Assembly (NCBI GenBank): GCA_016714165.1
Contig: JADJNU010000002.1
Location: forward strand, 1 to 64,000
Source of the DNA: Bdellovibrionales bacterium
Lineage (GTDB): Bacteria > Bdellovibrionota > Bdellovibrionia > Bdellovibrionales > UBA1609
Length of the DNA: 64,000 nucleotides
Reading direction: 5' to 3'
Shown: positions 48,133 to 56,520 of the stretch, piece after piece
Layout: each line of letters opens with the position of its first letter
Numbering within the stretch: the first letter of the stretch is position 1
Program-made: the position numbers and the translations under genes
The notes under the pieces: model-generated
Database searches by the model: none
Told to the model about the DNA's origin: nothing
Seen by the model: only the letters and a program-made list of their open reading frames with translations

Positions 48133-48318
48133 TTTTTGATTATTCTGATCTTTTCGCTTCGTCTTAATTTGGAAGATTTGAGAAATTTTCCTTCCAAGAA
48201 ATGGAGCTCAACTGAGCTTCATTTCCGAAATATGATCACCATCACTGCTAATATGTATCCCGACTAAAATTAAACACTTTTCGGCATGGAATCGGCAGAT
48301 AGGATGACCGGACGCTCT

Positions 48319-48762
48319 TCACGATGTCAGTGTCCGAGCAAACCATCTTCTTATAACTTCCTCACCAAATATCTCGTAGGTGTATTTTAAAAATCTTTCG
48401 AGATTAGTATAAAATTCAAAACCCTGCTTTTCAAAAAGCGGCACTAAATCGGGCTGATGATGCAAAAACTCGCCGAAGTATCTTTGACAGAAATCCGCAT
48501 ACTCTCGCGTGTAAAGCAAAAATAGGTGCCACATTTGGTCGATCTCTTTCATGTCATTGTCCATGATAAAAAAGAATTCTAGACCGATATTGTTTGGATT
48601 TCGAATGCGATCGCTAGCATGTTTCTTTGTTCCCCAGAAGAAGCGCAAGAGGTCGGAAAATATATCCTCAGCCCGATTGGCTTTCTCTGGATACTCCTTT
48701 TTAAATCGATTCACTACTGGCTGATTTTTATATTCTAGAATTTCGCTTAAACTACAAATCAT
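48319..48762 (-). CDS. WHxF...FC...HH protein (glycine-rich-domain-like family)
   Basis: A 147-residue soluble protein. Its hallmark is IDQMWHLFLLYTREYADFC followed by QRYFGEFLHHQPD around residues 74-106. This W-H-x(8)-Y-x(3)-C-x(3)-F-G-x(3)-H-H arrangement occurs in small bacterial proteins of unknown function related to plant GRDP/DUF1399; the clustered His, Cys and Asp could bind a metal. An AGAGG ribosome site precedes the ATG at 48762. It follows the 27-residue peptide gene across a terminator hairpin and is the only other gene on that transcript, so it may process, bind or protect against the peptide. Confidence 0.72.
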   Translation of the reverse strand: MICSLSEILEYKNQPVVNRFKKEYPEKANRAEDIFSDLLRFFWGTKKHASDRIRNPNNIGLEFFFIMDNDMKEIDQMWHLFLLYTREYADFCQRYFGEFLHHQPDLVPLFEKQGFEFYTNLERFLKYTYEIFGEEVIRRWFARTLTS

Positions 48763-48787
48763 TGGATGACCTCTCTTGAAAAAAAAT

Positions 48788-48807
48788 GGGCGGCACGCTG
48801 GCCGCCC
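48788..48807 (-). terminator. Intercistronic terminator/attenuator behind the peptide gene
   Basis: GGGCGGC and GCCGCCC form a 7-base all-G/C stem with a 6-base loop. On the minus strand it is followed by ATTTTTTTT. It lies six bases after the peptide stop and 25 bases before the downstream start, so most transcripts should end here and only read-through would express the partner gene. Confidence 0.85.
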
Positions 48808-48813
48808 AAAAAA

Positions 48814-48897
48814 TTAAAATATGGCGCAGCACTTACCTCGACATTTATCTGTTACAGATTTTTTCTGTAGAATCTCATTTATCAGTTCAGATTTCAT
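48814..48897 (-). CDS. 27-residue Cys-rich peptide, RiPP-precursor candidate
   Basis: The ATG at 48897 has a near-perfect AAAGGAGG ribosome site six bases before it. The 27-codon frame has two parts: a leader-like part of 18 residues rich in Lys, Glu, Ile and Leu (MKSELINEILQKKSVTDK) and a core C-R-G-K-C-C-A-I-F with three Cys. There is no signal peptide. A strong terminator lies directly behind it and a WHxF...HH protein follows, the usual layout of a high-copy precursor peptide followed by a low-copy partner. A divergent LysR regulator and a repeated operator-like word sit upstream. Alternatives are a small metal-binding peptide or a leader peptide controlling the downstream gene. Confidence 0.65.
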   Translation of the reverse strand: MKSELINEILQKKSVTDKCRGKCCAIF

Positions 48898-48960
48898 GGA
48901 AACCTCCTTTTTAATACGAATAACTGTTTTGAATGATAAAATATAATTGAAAATTTGGAG

Positions 48961-48987
48961 ACCTATGATAGGCAAATACCTATGATA
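48961..48987. promoter_or_regulatory. 10-base direct repeat, possible LysR operator
   Basis: ACCTATGATA occurs at 48961-48970 and again at 48978-48987, a 17-base period. It covers the LysR start region and lies 64-90 bases upstream of the peptide start, where a LysR regulator would bind to activate the peptide and repress itself. The first copy also opens a six-codon frame (MIGKYL, stop at 48985) overlapping the LysR ATG. Confidence 0.45.
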
Positions 48988-49827
48988 CCAACATCCACTG
49001 AATTGAAATATTTTATTGAGGTTTACCAAACAAAGCATGTGACAAGAGCGTCTCTTCGGCTTGGCGTTACACAACCTACGCTGACACAGGCCATTAAAAA
49101 TATCGAACTAAAAATTGGATCGCCATTATTTCACAGATCAAAACAGGGTGTTCATCCTACAAAATTTGCTGTCCAGTTTTATGCAGACGTTATGAAACTA
49201 AAAGGCTGCTGGGATGCCATCAAATATGATCTTGATAAGGGCGTTAATGAGATCGAGGGGGTTTTTACAATCGGTTGTCATCAGAGCGTTGCTGCGTACG
49301 TAGCGCCACCATTGCTTAAAAATATTGATTTGGAGCACCCGAATCTTTCGCTACGGTTTGTCCATGATTTCTCGAGAAAAATTATTGAAAGGATTGTAGC
49401 ATACGAAGTTGATATCGGCTTCGTCGTTAATCCCTTTAAACATCCTGATTTAGTTTTTAAAAAAATTGGTGACGACAGAGTAGCCTTTTGGAGAAAAAAA
49501 TTAACCCCTCATCTGCCCAGGAGAATATTTGCAGATGGCCAAAGAGAGGAAATCGAAAAACTTCTTGGCTCGACCTTCAAAAAGCACTTTCAGGGTTGGA
49601 AAATCGTAGACACATCCAGCCTAGAGGTTGTGCGAACATTAACAGCGGAAGGTCTTGGGGTTGGCGTAATCCCTGAACGAGTTGCATGTGCAGACTCCCT
49701 TGATCTAGAGATTTATGATCGAAAGTTTCCCGTTAGGCCTGATGAAATCTACTTGGTATACCGAAAAGAAGTTATGGCTTCCAAGGCCGCGAAGGAACTT
49801 CTAAGACTTGCGGCGGTCAAAATTTGA
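48982..49827 (+). CDS. LysR-family transcriptional regulator
   Basis: About 281 residues from the ATG at 48982; an in-frame TTG at 48955 would add nine. The N-terminal winged helix is STELKYFIEVYQTKHVTRAS with recognition helix LGVTQPTLTQAIKNIELKIG. The effector domain covers about 90-281 (EIEGVFTIGCHQSVAAYVAPP, then LTAEGLGVGVIPERV). It is divergent from the 27-residue peptide and WHxF protein across an 84-base gap, so it most likely controls them. A Cys in GCHQS might serve redox or metal sensing, but this is speculative. Confidence 0.88.
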   Translation: MIPTSTELKYFIEVYQTKHVTRASLRLGVTQPTLTQAIKNIELKIGSPLFHRSKQGVHPTKFAVQFYADVMKLKGCWDAIKYDLDKGVNEIEGVFTIGCHQSVAAYVAPPLLKNIDLEHPNLSLRFVHDFSRKIIERIVAYEVDIGFVVNPFKHPDLVFKKIGDDRVAFWRKKLTPHLPRRIFADGQREEIEKLLGSTFKKHFQGWKIVDTSSLEVVRTLTAEGLGVGVIPERVACADSLDLEIYDRKFPVRPDEIYLVYRKEVMASKAAKELLRLAAVKI

Positions 49828-49948
49828 CCCATTTTACCTCCGCTTCCTGTTCGCGCGGCCCTGATGCCCACTTTTGCTGAAGTAAATGCCCACGTCATTC
49901 AGCCAAAATGTATAGAATGTCACAGTATCCCTTTTTTGTTTGAACACC

Positions 49949-50731
49949 TTACGACTGCAATGAATTGAGTGTATCTAGAATTATCTTCAGCCCCAGTTCC
50001 ATTCCCTGTTTGACTTGTTTAAAGTGAAAATTCGGCTCCCATTCCCGCTCATCCTGCAATAAATCACTGACAACGAATATGGCAGCTGCCGATACCCCTC
50101 TGTATTTGGCCACGGCGAACAATGCTGAAGCTTCCATTTCAACCGTCAGAATTCCTGCCTCACGATAATAGCGCAACTCTTCTTGAGTTTCTCTGTAGGG
50201 ACTATCAATCGTCCATGAACTCCCCTTGCCAAAAACCACTCCACAGCGACGACAGCCCTCCTTGAGTCGATTCACGAGAACTGGATCTGCTATCGCTCTG
50301 TCACCTGGGGCCAAATAATGATGAGAGGCCCCTTCATCGCGAATTGATTCTTCACAAATAACCAATTCTCCCAACTTTAGCTTTGGAGAAATTCCTCCAG
50401 CCATTCCTAGCGACACAAATTGGCGAACTCCAAAGGTTGTCAGTTCCTCAACTTTGGCCGCAACCGCAGCAGCTCCGATTCCAAATCCACTCAGGTAGGC
50501 AATTCTCAATCCGCTAGATTTGAAAAATCCAAGCCTCCCCCCCAGAAAGGCGCGAACAAGAATGTCATGGTTGGAATCGATCTTCTCTTCAAATCCCGAT
50601 GAATAGACAAAAATCACAGCATCAGGTGGATCATAATCCAATCTGCCCTGCTTCTTCATATAATCGACTATTTTTTCAGGATTCACCCACCCCGGAAGCC
50701 GCCACTTTTCGGGGTAATGCGGAAACGACAT
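49949..50731 (-). CDS. Nucleoside phosphorylase (uridine phosphorylase-like)
   Basis: Splits nucleosides with phosphate to free bases. 260 residues with phosphorylase features: LGMAGGISPKLKLGELVI near residue 130, SIRDEGASHHYLAPG, and GILTVEMEASALFAVAKYRGV near residue 195, the E-M-E ribose-binding motif of PNP/UDP phosphorylases. Substrate preference is unclear. It begins directly after the Hpt-domain gene. Confidence 0.83.
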   Translation of the reverse strand: MSFPHYPEKWRLPGWVNPEKIVDYMKKQGRLDYDPPDAVIFVYSSGFEEKIDSNHDILVRAFLGGRLGFFKSSGLRIAYLSGFGIGAAAVAAKVEELTTFGVRQFVSLGMAGGISPKLKLGELVICEESIRDEGASHHYLAPGDRAIADPVLVNRLKEGCRRCGVVFGKGSSWTIDSPYRETQEELRYYREAGILTVEMEASALFAVAKYRGVSAAAIFVVSDLLQDEREWEPNFHFKQVKQGMELGLKIILDTLNSLQS

Positions 50732-51073
50732 TCAGGACATCTCTTTGAGGAACTGATGCAAATCGGACTGTATTTTTGCAAGCCGAGAATTCAACTCATC
50801 AACGACCCCATCGAGATGATCAAGGCTGTTTGATTTTCCAGCGCTTTCAATCCTTTGCGCCAAGAGAGCTGCCTCGTTTGCGTAGAAATTTCGCAAACTC
50901 CCTTTTAAACGATGAGCCGCCTCTTCAACAGATTTTGCCTTTTTCTCTTTCAGGCCCGCTCGAATTTTAAATATTAATTTTGGCCAATCGTCCTCAAAGA
51001 GACTCAGCAAGCTAGAAAAAAGCTCTTTGTCTCCTTCAATGAGACTCATAAATGACTCACGATCAAAACTCAC
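50732..51073 (-). CDS. Hpt-domain phosphotransfer protein
   Basis: A 113-residue single Hpt domain. The phosphorylatable His is in EEAAHRLKGSLRNFYANEAA near residue 53, inside a four-helix bundle pattern. It would relay phosphate between a hybrid kinase and a regulator; no such kinase is in the window. It lies 97 bases after hemH and immediately before the nucleoside phosphorylase. Confidence 0.82.
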   Translation of the reverse strand: MSFDRESFMSLIEGDKELFSSLLSLFEDDWPKLIFKIRAGLKEKKAKSVEEAAHRLKGSLRNFYANEAALLAQRIESAGKSNSLDHLDGVVDELNSRLAKIQSDLHQFLKEMS

Positions 51074-51170
51074 TGCTTACCTCAAACCAAGAATACTGAT
51101 TGGGATCATTCAAAGTTGTCAATATCAAATCATAACGGAACCTGGCTGCACTTACCAGCTAATTTTTAAC

Positions 51171-52241
51171 CTATGAGGGCGAGGTTTGTAAGAGTTCAAG
51201 AGCACGAGGAAATTCAAGCCAGTTGTCAGTTTCCATGAGTTCCCTGAAGGACTCCACCCAAATGGAGTCAGCATTCAAACAGGGAACTAATTTGAGATCT
51301 TCCCCACCGAGAGTTTGAAATAGATCTCTCGTCCGAATTCCGATTTCCTCTAAGGTTTCGAGACAATCTGAAACAAACGAAGGGCATGCGACCAGAAGCC
51401 TCTTAACGCCTTTCTCAGCGAGCCTCTTTAGCTCGACCTCAAGACTTGGGTTAATCCATTTCGCTCGCCCCAATCGGCTTTGAAAAGCAATGGAAGACTG
51501 CTCGTTGGGGTGCCCGAGCTCTTTTAAGAGCAATCGCGTTGTTTCAAAACACTGCGCTCTGTAGCACAACCAATTGTCCTGTCTCAAATTGGCACAGCAC
51601 TTGTTATCGAAATTACAAACTCTCTTGAGATCCTGCCTCTTTGTTAGATGCCGCTCAGGCAGACCATGATAGCTAAAGAGCAGATGATCTGGCCGAAAAT
51701 TATCCTTTTCCAGGTTTATGATTTTGGTCGTCGCCCGAATAAAGCCAGAAAACCAAAAAAAATGGGGAAGGCATTTTATTCTTTCCGGGTTCCATTGCAA
51801 GCCCCTTAGTTCTTCTTTGACTTTAAGCAAACCTGTTGTGGTCGATGAATCAGCAAATTGAGGGTACAAAGGCAAAATATAAAGTTCGCGGATGTCGGCC
51901 TGCCGAAATTCAAGGAGAGCCTGCCGAATAGATGGCTCTCCGTATCTCATCCCTAAATTGACAAGCCAACCAGAGTCCATTTCTCTGCGCAAAGCCTTGA
52001 GCAGAGCCAGACTATGAATCAAAAGCGGCGATCCCTCTGGACTCCAAATCTGGCGATAGGCATGGGCACTCTTATAACGACGGCGCGGAACAACAATCAC
52101 GTTCACAAACAACCAACGAAGAAGCGCAGGCACATCAATGACCAGGGGATCCATCAGGAACTCACGCAAATATTGACCCACGGCCTTCGGCTCCGCAGCA
52201 CTTGGCGTACCGAGATTGATAAGCAGCAATCCCTTTTTCAT
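51171..52241 (-). CDS. hemH: Ferrochelatase
   Basis: Inserts Fe2+ into protoporphyrin IX, the last haem step. 356 residues with GLLLINLGTPSAAEPKAV at the start, YREFLMDP-like LREFLMDPLVIDVP, and the active-site segment FSYHGLPERHL near residue 190. Four closely spaced Cys (C-x5-CC-x8-C-x4-C around 210-230) could hold an Fe-S cluster. Its ATG overlaps the hemG stop (ATGA), and it ends the haem operon. Confidence 0.95.
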   Translation of the reverse strand: MKKGLLLINLGTPSAAEPKAVGQYLREFLMDPLVIDVPALLRWLFVNVIVVPRRRYKSAHAYRQIWSPEGSPLLIHSLALLKALRREMDSGWLVNLGMRYGEPSIRQALLEFRQADIRELYILPLYPQFADSSTTTGLLKVKEELRGLQWNPERIKCLPHFFWFSGFIRATTKIINLEKDNFRPDHLLFSYHGLPERHLTKRQDLKRVCNFDNKCCANLRQDNWLCYRAQCFETTRLLLKELGHPNEQSSIAFQSRLGRAKWINPSLEVELKRLAEKGVKRLLVACPSFVSDCLETLEEIGIRTRDLFQTLGGEDLKLVPCLNADSIWVESFRELMETDNWLEFPRALELLQTSPS

Positions 52242-53473
52242 TCAATTCCTCGCTGAGAAAAAATCTCATTTGGAATATTGAGACTTCTCTCAACCAAGCC
52301 CGCAATGCCGATTTTTCCAAGATAATTTCCCGTCAAAAATAAATTGGATGGCAGATGCAGCTCTGACAGAAAGGATTCCAAATAAAGATCGTAGAAAGGC
52401 AAAGCTTCTTTCCAAATAAAAATATTCTGGGACAAAGCTTGTGACTTCTTTCCAAACAGTCTCGCTCGATCTTCTAAAATTTTCTTGAGTATTTCAGCCT
52501 CGCTCAATTCAATCGCTTCTGGCTTCAAAGCTCCACCCAAAATCCAAGTTTCAGCACTTACAGAACTACGACCTGGAAAAATACAGGTTGGAACGAGCAC
52601 TCCCAAAGAATTGGCCTTTTCCCTTTCGCTGAAGAGACAGCCGAAACCCTTCAACACTGTATCTTCCTTTGAAAAAAATAAAGTCGCTGAGATCACTGGC
52701 AACATGCGAATTTGTTGCAATTTCTTTGAAAGATCGGGAAAGACAGTCTTTGTGATTCGGGCTGCCTGAGCCGCTGAAGTCGCCAGCACATGGGGAGTTC
52801 TTCCATCTTCCCACAATTCCCACTGGTAGGTAGATCCCGTAAAAATCTCTACCCCTAAAGCTCGAATCCTCTCCTCAAGGGCGCAAATGAGCGCTCCCAT
52901 CCCTCCGAGAGGAGCCACTGTTCCGCGCAAAGATGGCTTAGGATGCTTGGGTCGGCCAAAGAGGGGACCCAAAACCAACGAAGCACTCAGATCTCTCGAA
53001 CGCGAAGCATAGATTCCTAGAAGTGCAGGCCCCAGTAATTTCTCATCCACCCAAGGACCAAACCAACGAGTCAACCAACCAGAAACGGTTTCACCTGAAG
53101 TAGGGGCTATCCGATCCTTCCCGCGAATTCGATACCATAATAGTTTTGAAATAAGACCAAGGCTTTCAATTAGCGTAAACGGCCAGCGCCTGGACCTGCC
53201 ACCTACGTAAACATATCGGTGGCGTGCCGAAGGAAGTGTTCCCACAAGAGGCACACCCAGGCGCTGGCAAAGGTTTTCTACGATTTTAGAATTGAGAATC
53301 CCATTCGCCGCTGACTCGGATATTCCATATTCACTGCGATAGGTGCCAATAAGTCCGCCGACCGCCTCTTTCTCTTCGTATAGCTTGACTGAGAATCCAG
53401 CTTCAACCAGCGCAAGGGCGGCTGTCAGACCAGAAATGCCACCCCCAATAACTACCACTTTAGGCTTGCTCAT
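52238..53473 (-). CDS. hemG: Protoporphyrinogen oxidase, HemY/HemG type (FAD)
   Basis: Oxidises protoporphyrinogen IX to protoporphyrin IX. About 411 residues with a Rossmann FAD motif VVVIGGGISGLTAALALVEAG at the start and VKLYEEKEAVGG next. The conserved SAANGILNS and a C-terminal GNYLGKIGIAGLVERSL match oxygen-dependent enzymes usually called HemY (older name HemG). The start ATG at 53473 sits inside the hemN stop region. It is translationally coupled to hemN and hemH. Confidence 0.9.
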   Translation of the reverse strand: MSKPKVVVIGGGISGLTAALALVEAGFSVKLYEEKEAVGGLIGTYRSEYGISESAANGILNSKIVENLCQRLGVPLVGTLPSARHRYVYVGGRSRRWPFTLIESLGLISKLLWYRIRGKDRIAPTSGETVSGWLTRWFGPWVDEKLLGPALLGIYASRSRDLSASLVLGPLFGRPKHPKPSLRGTVAPLGGMGALICALEERIRALGVEIFTGSTYQWELWEDGRTPHVLATSAAQAARITKTVFPDLSKKLQQIRMLPVISATLFFSKEDTVLKGFGCLFSEREKANSLGVLVPTCIFPGRSSVSAETWILGGALKPEAIELSEAEILKKILEDRARLFGKKSQALSQNIFIWKEALPFYDLYLESFLSELHLPSNLFLTGNYLGKIGIAGLVERSLNIPNEIFSQRGIE

Positions 53474-54828
53474 CACATGGCCTGCGAAAAAACCTTGGTG
53501 CTCGGTTTTTGCTGACGCAATCGAAGATCCAAAGCCATGCAGGCGTTTCGCAAAAATGGCATCCCAAGCTGAGTTATTTTGAGAATCCCGTTCTCAAGAG
53601 TAACAATTGAGTCATCAACAAGAGCAGAAAGAAAATGCCTAACATCTTCCTCTTGCTCCCTATCGTGCATAGCAACTTCCCCTCGAGTCATAAACAAGAG
53701 AATCTGCTCCCTCTGCCTGAGGTCCTCCTCGCTCAACAGATGCCCTCGAAAAGTGGCTAAAGCTCCTCCCGCAATCTTTCGCTCATAGACATTAAGAACC
53801 TTTTCATTCTGATGAAAACAGCTCGGAGATTCTGAAATAGCACTCACTCCAAGACCCAAGAGCACAGAGGTGCGTTTGTCCGTGTAGCCCATGAAATTGC
53901 GATGCAAATCTTTTGAGGCTTGGGCCTTCGCGAGAGCATCAGATGGTAGCGCAAAATGATCCATACCAATCTCAACATAGCCAGCCCCGAGAAGAATTTC
54001 CCTTGCTATTTCATAAAGCTCCCGCTTTTGGGCCCCGGCAGGAAGATCTTCGTCTTTAAACAATCTCTGTGCCGGTTTTATCCATGGCACGAGAGCAAAA
54101 CTATATAGGGCAATGCGGTCGGGTCTCAGATCCACTGTCTTTAAGGCCATTGCTCGAATAGATTCAGGCGTCTGCATGGGCAATCCGTAGATCAAATCAA
54201 AATTTATTGAATTGTACCCCAATGACCGAGCCAGCTCGTACACGCCCTTCGTCATTTCATAAGGTTGAATGCGATTCACAAGTCGCTGAGTCTCAGGATT
54301 AAAATCCTGAATTCCAAGACTGATTCGTCGAAAACCAATTCTGTGAAGCTCGGACAGCTGCTCTTTGGTCGCTCTTCTTGGGTCGACCTCAATTCCCGCT
54401 TCGAAATCGTCCCTCCGGATTTTGACTTTATCAAGAATGGGTTGGACAAGGCGAACCAAATTTTGAGCCGAAAAAAAAGTCGGCGATCCTCCACCTAAAT
54501 GAATCTCACGCAATGGATGGGAAAGAAACTCTGGCACCCTCTCCAGATACATAGAAAGTTCTCGATGCAAATGCTCAATGTAAGGATCTTCCTTGTCATG
54601 ATTTTTTGTGATCGAAGTGTTGCACCCACAAAAAGTGCAAAGTGATTCGCAAAAAGGCATATGTATATAAAGACTCCAAGGGACTTCGGCCTCCTGAGAA
54701 AAACCTTGTCTCAGAGAACTGACCCACTGCTCTGAAGTTGGAGAATCTGTCCAATAGGGTACAGTTGGGTAACTCGTATAGCGAGGCGCGGGCACGTCAT
54801 ATTTTTGCAGAAGTTCAGAATACTTCAT
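53473..54828 (-). CDS. hemN: Oxygen-independent coproporphyrinogen III oxidase
   Basis: A radical-SAM enzyme making protoporphyrinogen IX. The ATG at 54828 overlaps the hemE stop (ATGA); the open frame runs 30 codons further upstream but inside hemE. 451 residues, starting KYDVPAPRYTSYP. The cluster motif C-E-S-L-C-T-F-C is near residue 65, then GGGSPTFF, EVDPRRATKEQL and GVSAISESP. Operating without oxygen fits a bacterium that experiences low oxygen, for example inside prey; the oxygen-dependent hemF is not seen. Confidence 0.93.
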   Translation of the reverse strand: MKYSELLQKYDVPAPRYTSYPTVPYWTDSPTSEQWVSSLRQGFSQEAEVPWSLYIHMPFCESLCTFCGCNTSITKNHDKEDPYIEHLHRELSMYLERVPEFLSHPLREIHLGGGSPTFFSAQNLVRLVQPILDKVKIRRDDFEAGIEVDPRRATKEQLSELHRIGFRRISLGIQDFNPETQRLVNRIQPYEMTKGVYELARSLGYNSINFDLIYGLPMQTPESIRAMALKTVDLRPDRIALYSFALVPWIKPAQRLFKDEDLPAGAQKRELYEIAREILLGAGYVEIGMDHFALPSDALAKAQASKDLHRNFMGYTDKRTSVLLGLGVSAISESPSCFHQNEKVLNVYERKIAGGALATFRGHLLSEEDLRQREQILLFMTRGEVAMHDREQEEDVRHFLSALVDDSIVTLENGILKITQLGMPFLRNACMALDLRLRQQKPSTKVFSQAM

Positions 54829-55847
54829 TTGAAAACCTCCCTCACCCTCCGAACAAACTCGCGCACGTTCTCCTCTGGCGTTCCGGGCAATATACCGTGT
54901 CCGAGACCACACACCCACCCAGCTCTCATCTCTCTGCTCATCTCAAGAAGAGGCGCCAAAAACTCATCAAGACGCTTCGAAAAACAGTCGGACCTTGAAA
55001 ATAAAAGAGACTGATCAAAATTACCCTGAACAAATCCGACCTGACTCAGAGAAAACAATGAAGACAATTCCCAACGATGATCACACCCAAACCCCGCTAG
55101 CGTAACTTCAGAATCAAGAATTGGCAGGAGATGGGCCTTTTGAGTGTGATGGCTATAATAACCGAGCTGACCAGGAAAGCGCTTGGCCAAGCTAATGATT
55201 CCCGGTGCAACTCCCTGAGAAAATAGAAAAGGAGACAACTCACCTGCCGCTGTGTCCAAAACCATAACGACTTCCGCACCGCCATCGAGCTGTAACTCAA
55301 TATTCTTTTCAAGGAACGGAAGAATAATTTCATTAAATCTCGGGAGAAGGTGCCAAAGAGATTTGGCTTCTTTCAAGCCCCCTTTATGACTCCCCTCTAC
55401 GGCATAACCAAACAAAGTCCAAGGTCCGCCCACAAAACCAATCAGACTTTTGTCGGACGGCAATCGAGCACGGGTAGCCCGAAGCGCCTCGCGCTGAAAC
55501 TCCACAGAACCGATGGCCTCTTCGACAGGCAAGAGCTTCCCGATTGTCTCCTCGCTCAGCTTCCATTCCAACTGCGGACCGGGTGAATAGGTCAGGCCCA
55601 TTCCCAGAGCTTCCAACGGAAACAACAAATCGCTAAACAATATAGCAATATCAAAGTCAAAATCCTCGATCGGTCCCATAGCCGTTTCTGCTGCAAGTTC
55701 TGGAATCTTACACAGCTCCATGAAAGAGTATTTTTCCTTTAGTTTTTGGTAATGAGAATGATATCTTCCTGCCTGCCTCATCATCCAAATAGGTGGAATC
55801 TCCTGAGGAATTCTAGCCAAGGCCTTGGTAAATCGCTTATTTGCCAT
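54825..55847 (-). CDS. hemE: Uroporphyrinogen decarboxylase
   Basis: Converts uroporphyrinogen III to coproporphyrinogen III. 340 residues. The signature PPIWMMRQAGRYH is near residue 20 and GFVGGPWTLFGYAVEG near 140. The ATG at 55847 has AAGGAG before it and lies inside the end of the response-regulator gene, so translation is coupled to the regulator. An in-frame start at 55862 is less likely. Confidence 0.95.
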   Translation of the reverse strand: MANKRFTKALARIPQEIPPIWMMRQAGRYHSHYQKLKEKYSFMELCKIPELAAETAMGPIEDFDFDIAILFSDLLFPLEALGMGLTYSPGPQLEWKLSEETIGKLLPVEEAIGSVEFQREALRATRARLPSDKSLIGFVGGPWTLFGYAVEGSHKGGLKEAKSLWHLLPRFNEIILPFLEKNIELQLDGGAEVVMVLDTAAGELSPFLFSQGVAPGIISLAKRFPGQLGYYSHHTQKAHLLPILDSEVTLAGFGCDHRWELSSLFSLSQVGFVQGNFDQSLLFSRSDCFSKRLDEFLAPLLEMSREMRAGWVCGLGHGILPGTPEENVREFVRRVREVFK

Positions 55848-56520
55848 TGTATTCTCCTTCAATCAGCCACTGATATCCGACCCCTCTTACTGAGCGAATT
55901 AAATCTGATCCTCGAGGGCCGAGCGACTGACGAATTCTCAATATTACGTTGTCTACAGTTCTATTGGTTGGGAACTTGTCATGCCCCCAAACGCCTTCGA
56001 TGATGTCATCGCGGCTCACTACCGCTGGACTCTTGTCTATGAGCAATTTCAATACCTGAAAATCCTTGAGTGGAAGATGCTCTTTCTGGGCGTGAGTTCG
56101 CTCAATCACCATTCCATCAAAATCAATGACAATATCTCCTAACTCTAACCTTCGGAGAGTACTGTGATTGTTCAAAACATGACGAATCCGCATCAATAAC
56201 TCTTTGAGATGAAAGGGCTTTGGAATATATTCCTCTGCGCCTAATTCATAACCTTCGAGTCGACTTTCTGCCGAATTCTGGGCCGTCACAAAAATAAACG
56301 GATAGGGTCTCATTTTTCGAATCTCACGGGCAAAATCAAACCCCGATCCATCAGGAAGACCAACATCTAAAATAACAAGATGAAATTCTTCGCAGCGAAC
56401 AAGATCACGAGCAAGAACCAAGTTGTCCGCCCACTTGACTTCAAAGCCCTCACGAACAAGACGCTCCTGAAGAGATTGTCCCAATGTTTGATCATCTTCG
56501 ATCAATAGTAGCCTTTTCAT
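55837..56520 (-). CDS. OmpR-family response regulator inside the haem operon
   Basis: About 227 residues. The receiver has LLLIEDDQTLGQSL, phospho-acceptor Asp in LVILDVGLPDGSGF and Lys in YIPKPFHLKELL. The output domain ends LIRSVRGVGYQWL. The ATG at 56520 overlaps the kinase stop (ATGA). It sits between the kinase and hemE with overlaps on both sides, strong evidence for co-expression with haem genes. It is distinct from the two paralogous pairs at 29 and 39 kb. Confidence 0.9.
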   Translation of the reverse strand: MKRLLLIEDDQTLGQSLQERLVREGFEVKWADNLVLARDLVRCEEFHLVILDVGLPDGSGFDFAREIRKMRPYPFIFVTAQNSAESRLEGYELGAEEYIPKPFHLKELLMRIRHVLNNHSTLRRLELGDIVIDFDGMVIERTHAQKEHLPLKDFQVLKLLIDKSPAVVSRDDIIEGVWGHDKFPTNRTVDNVILRIRQSLGPRGSDLIRSVRGVGYQWLIEGEYNGK

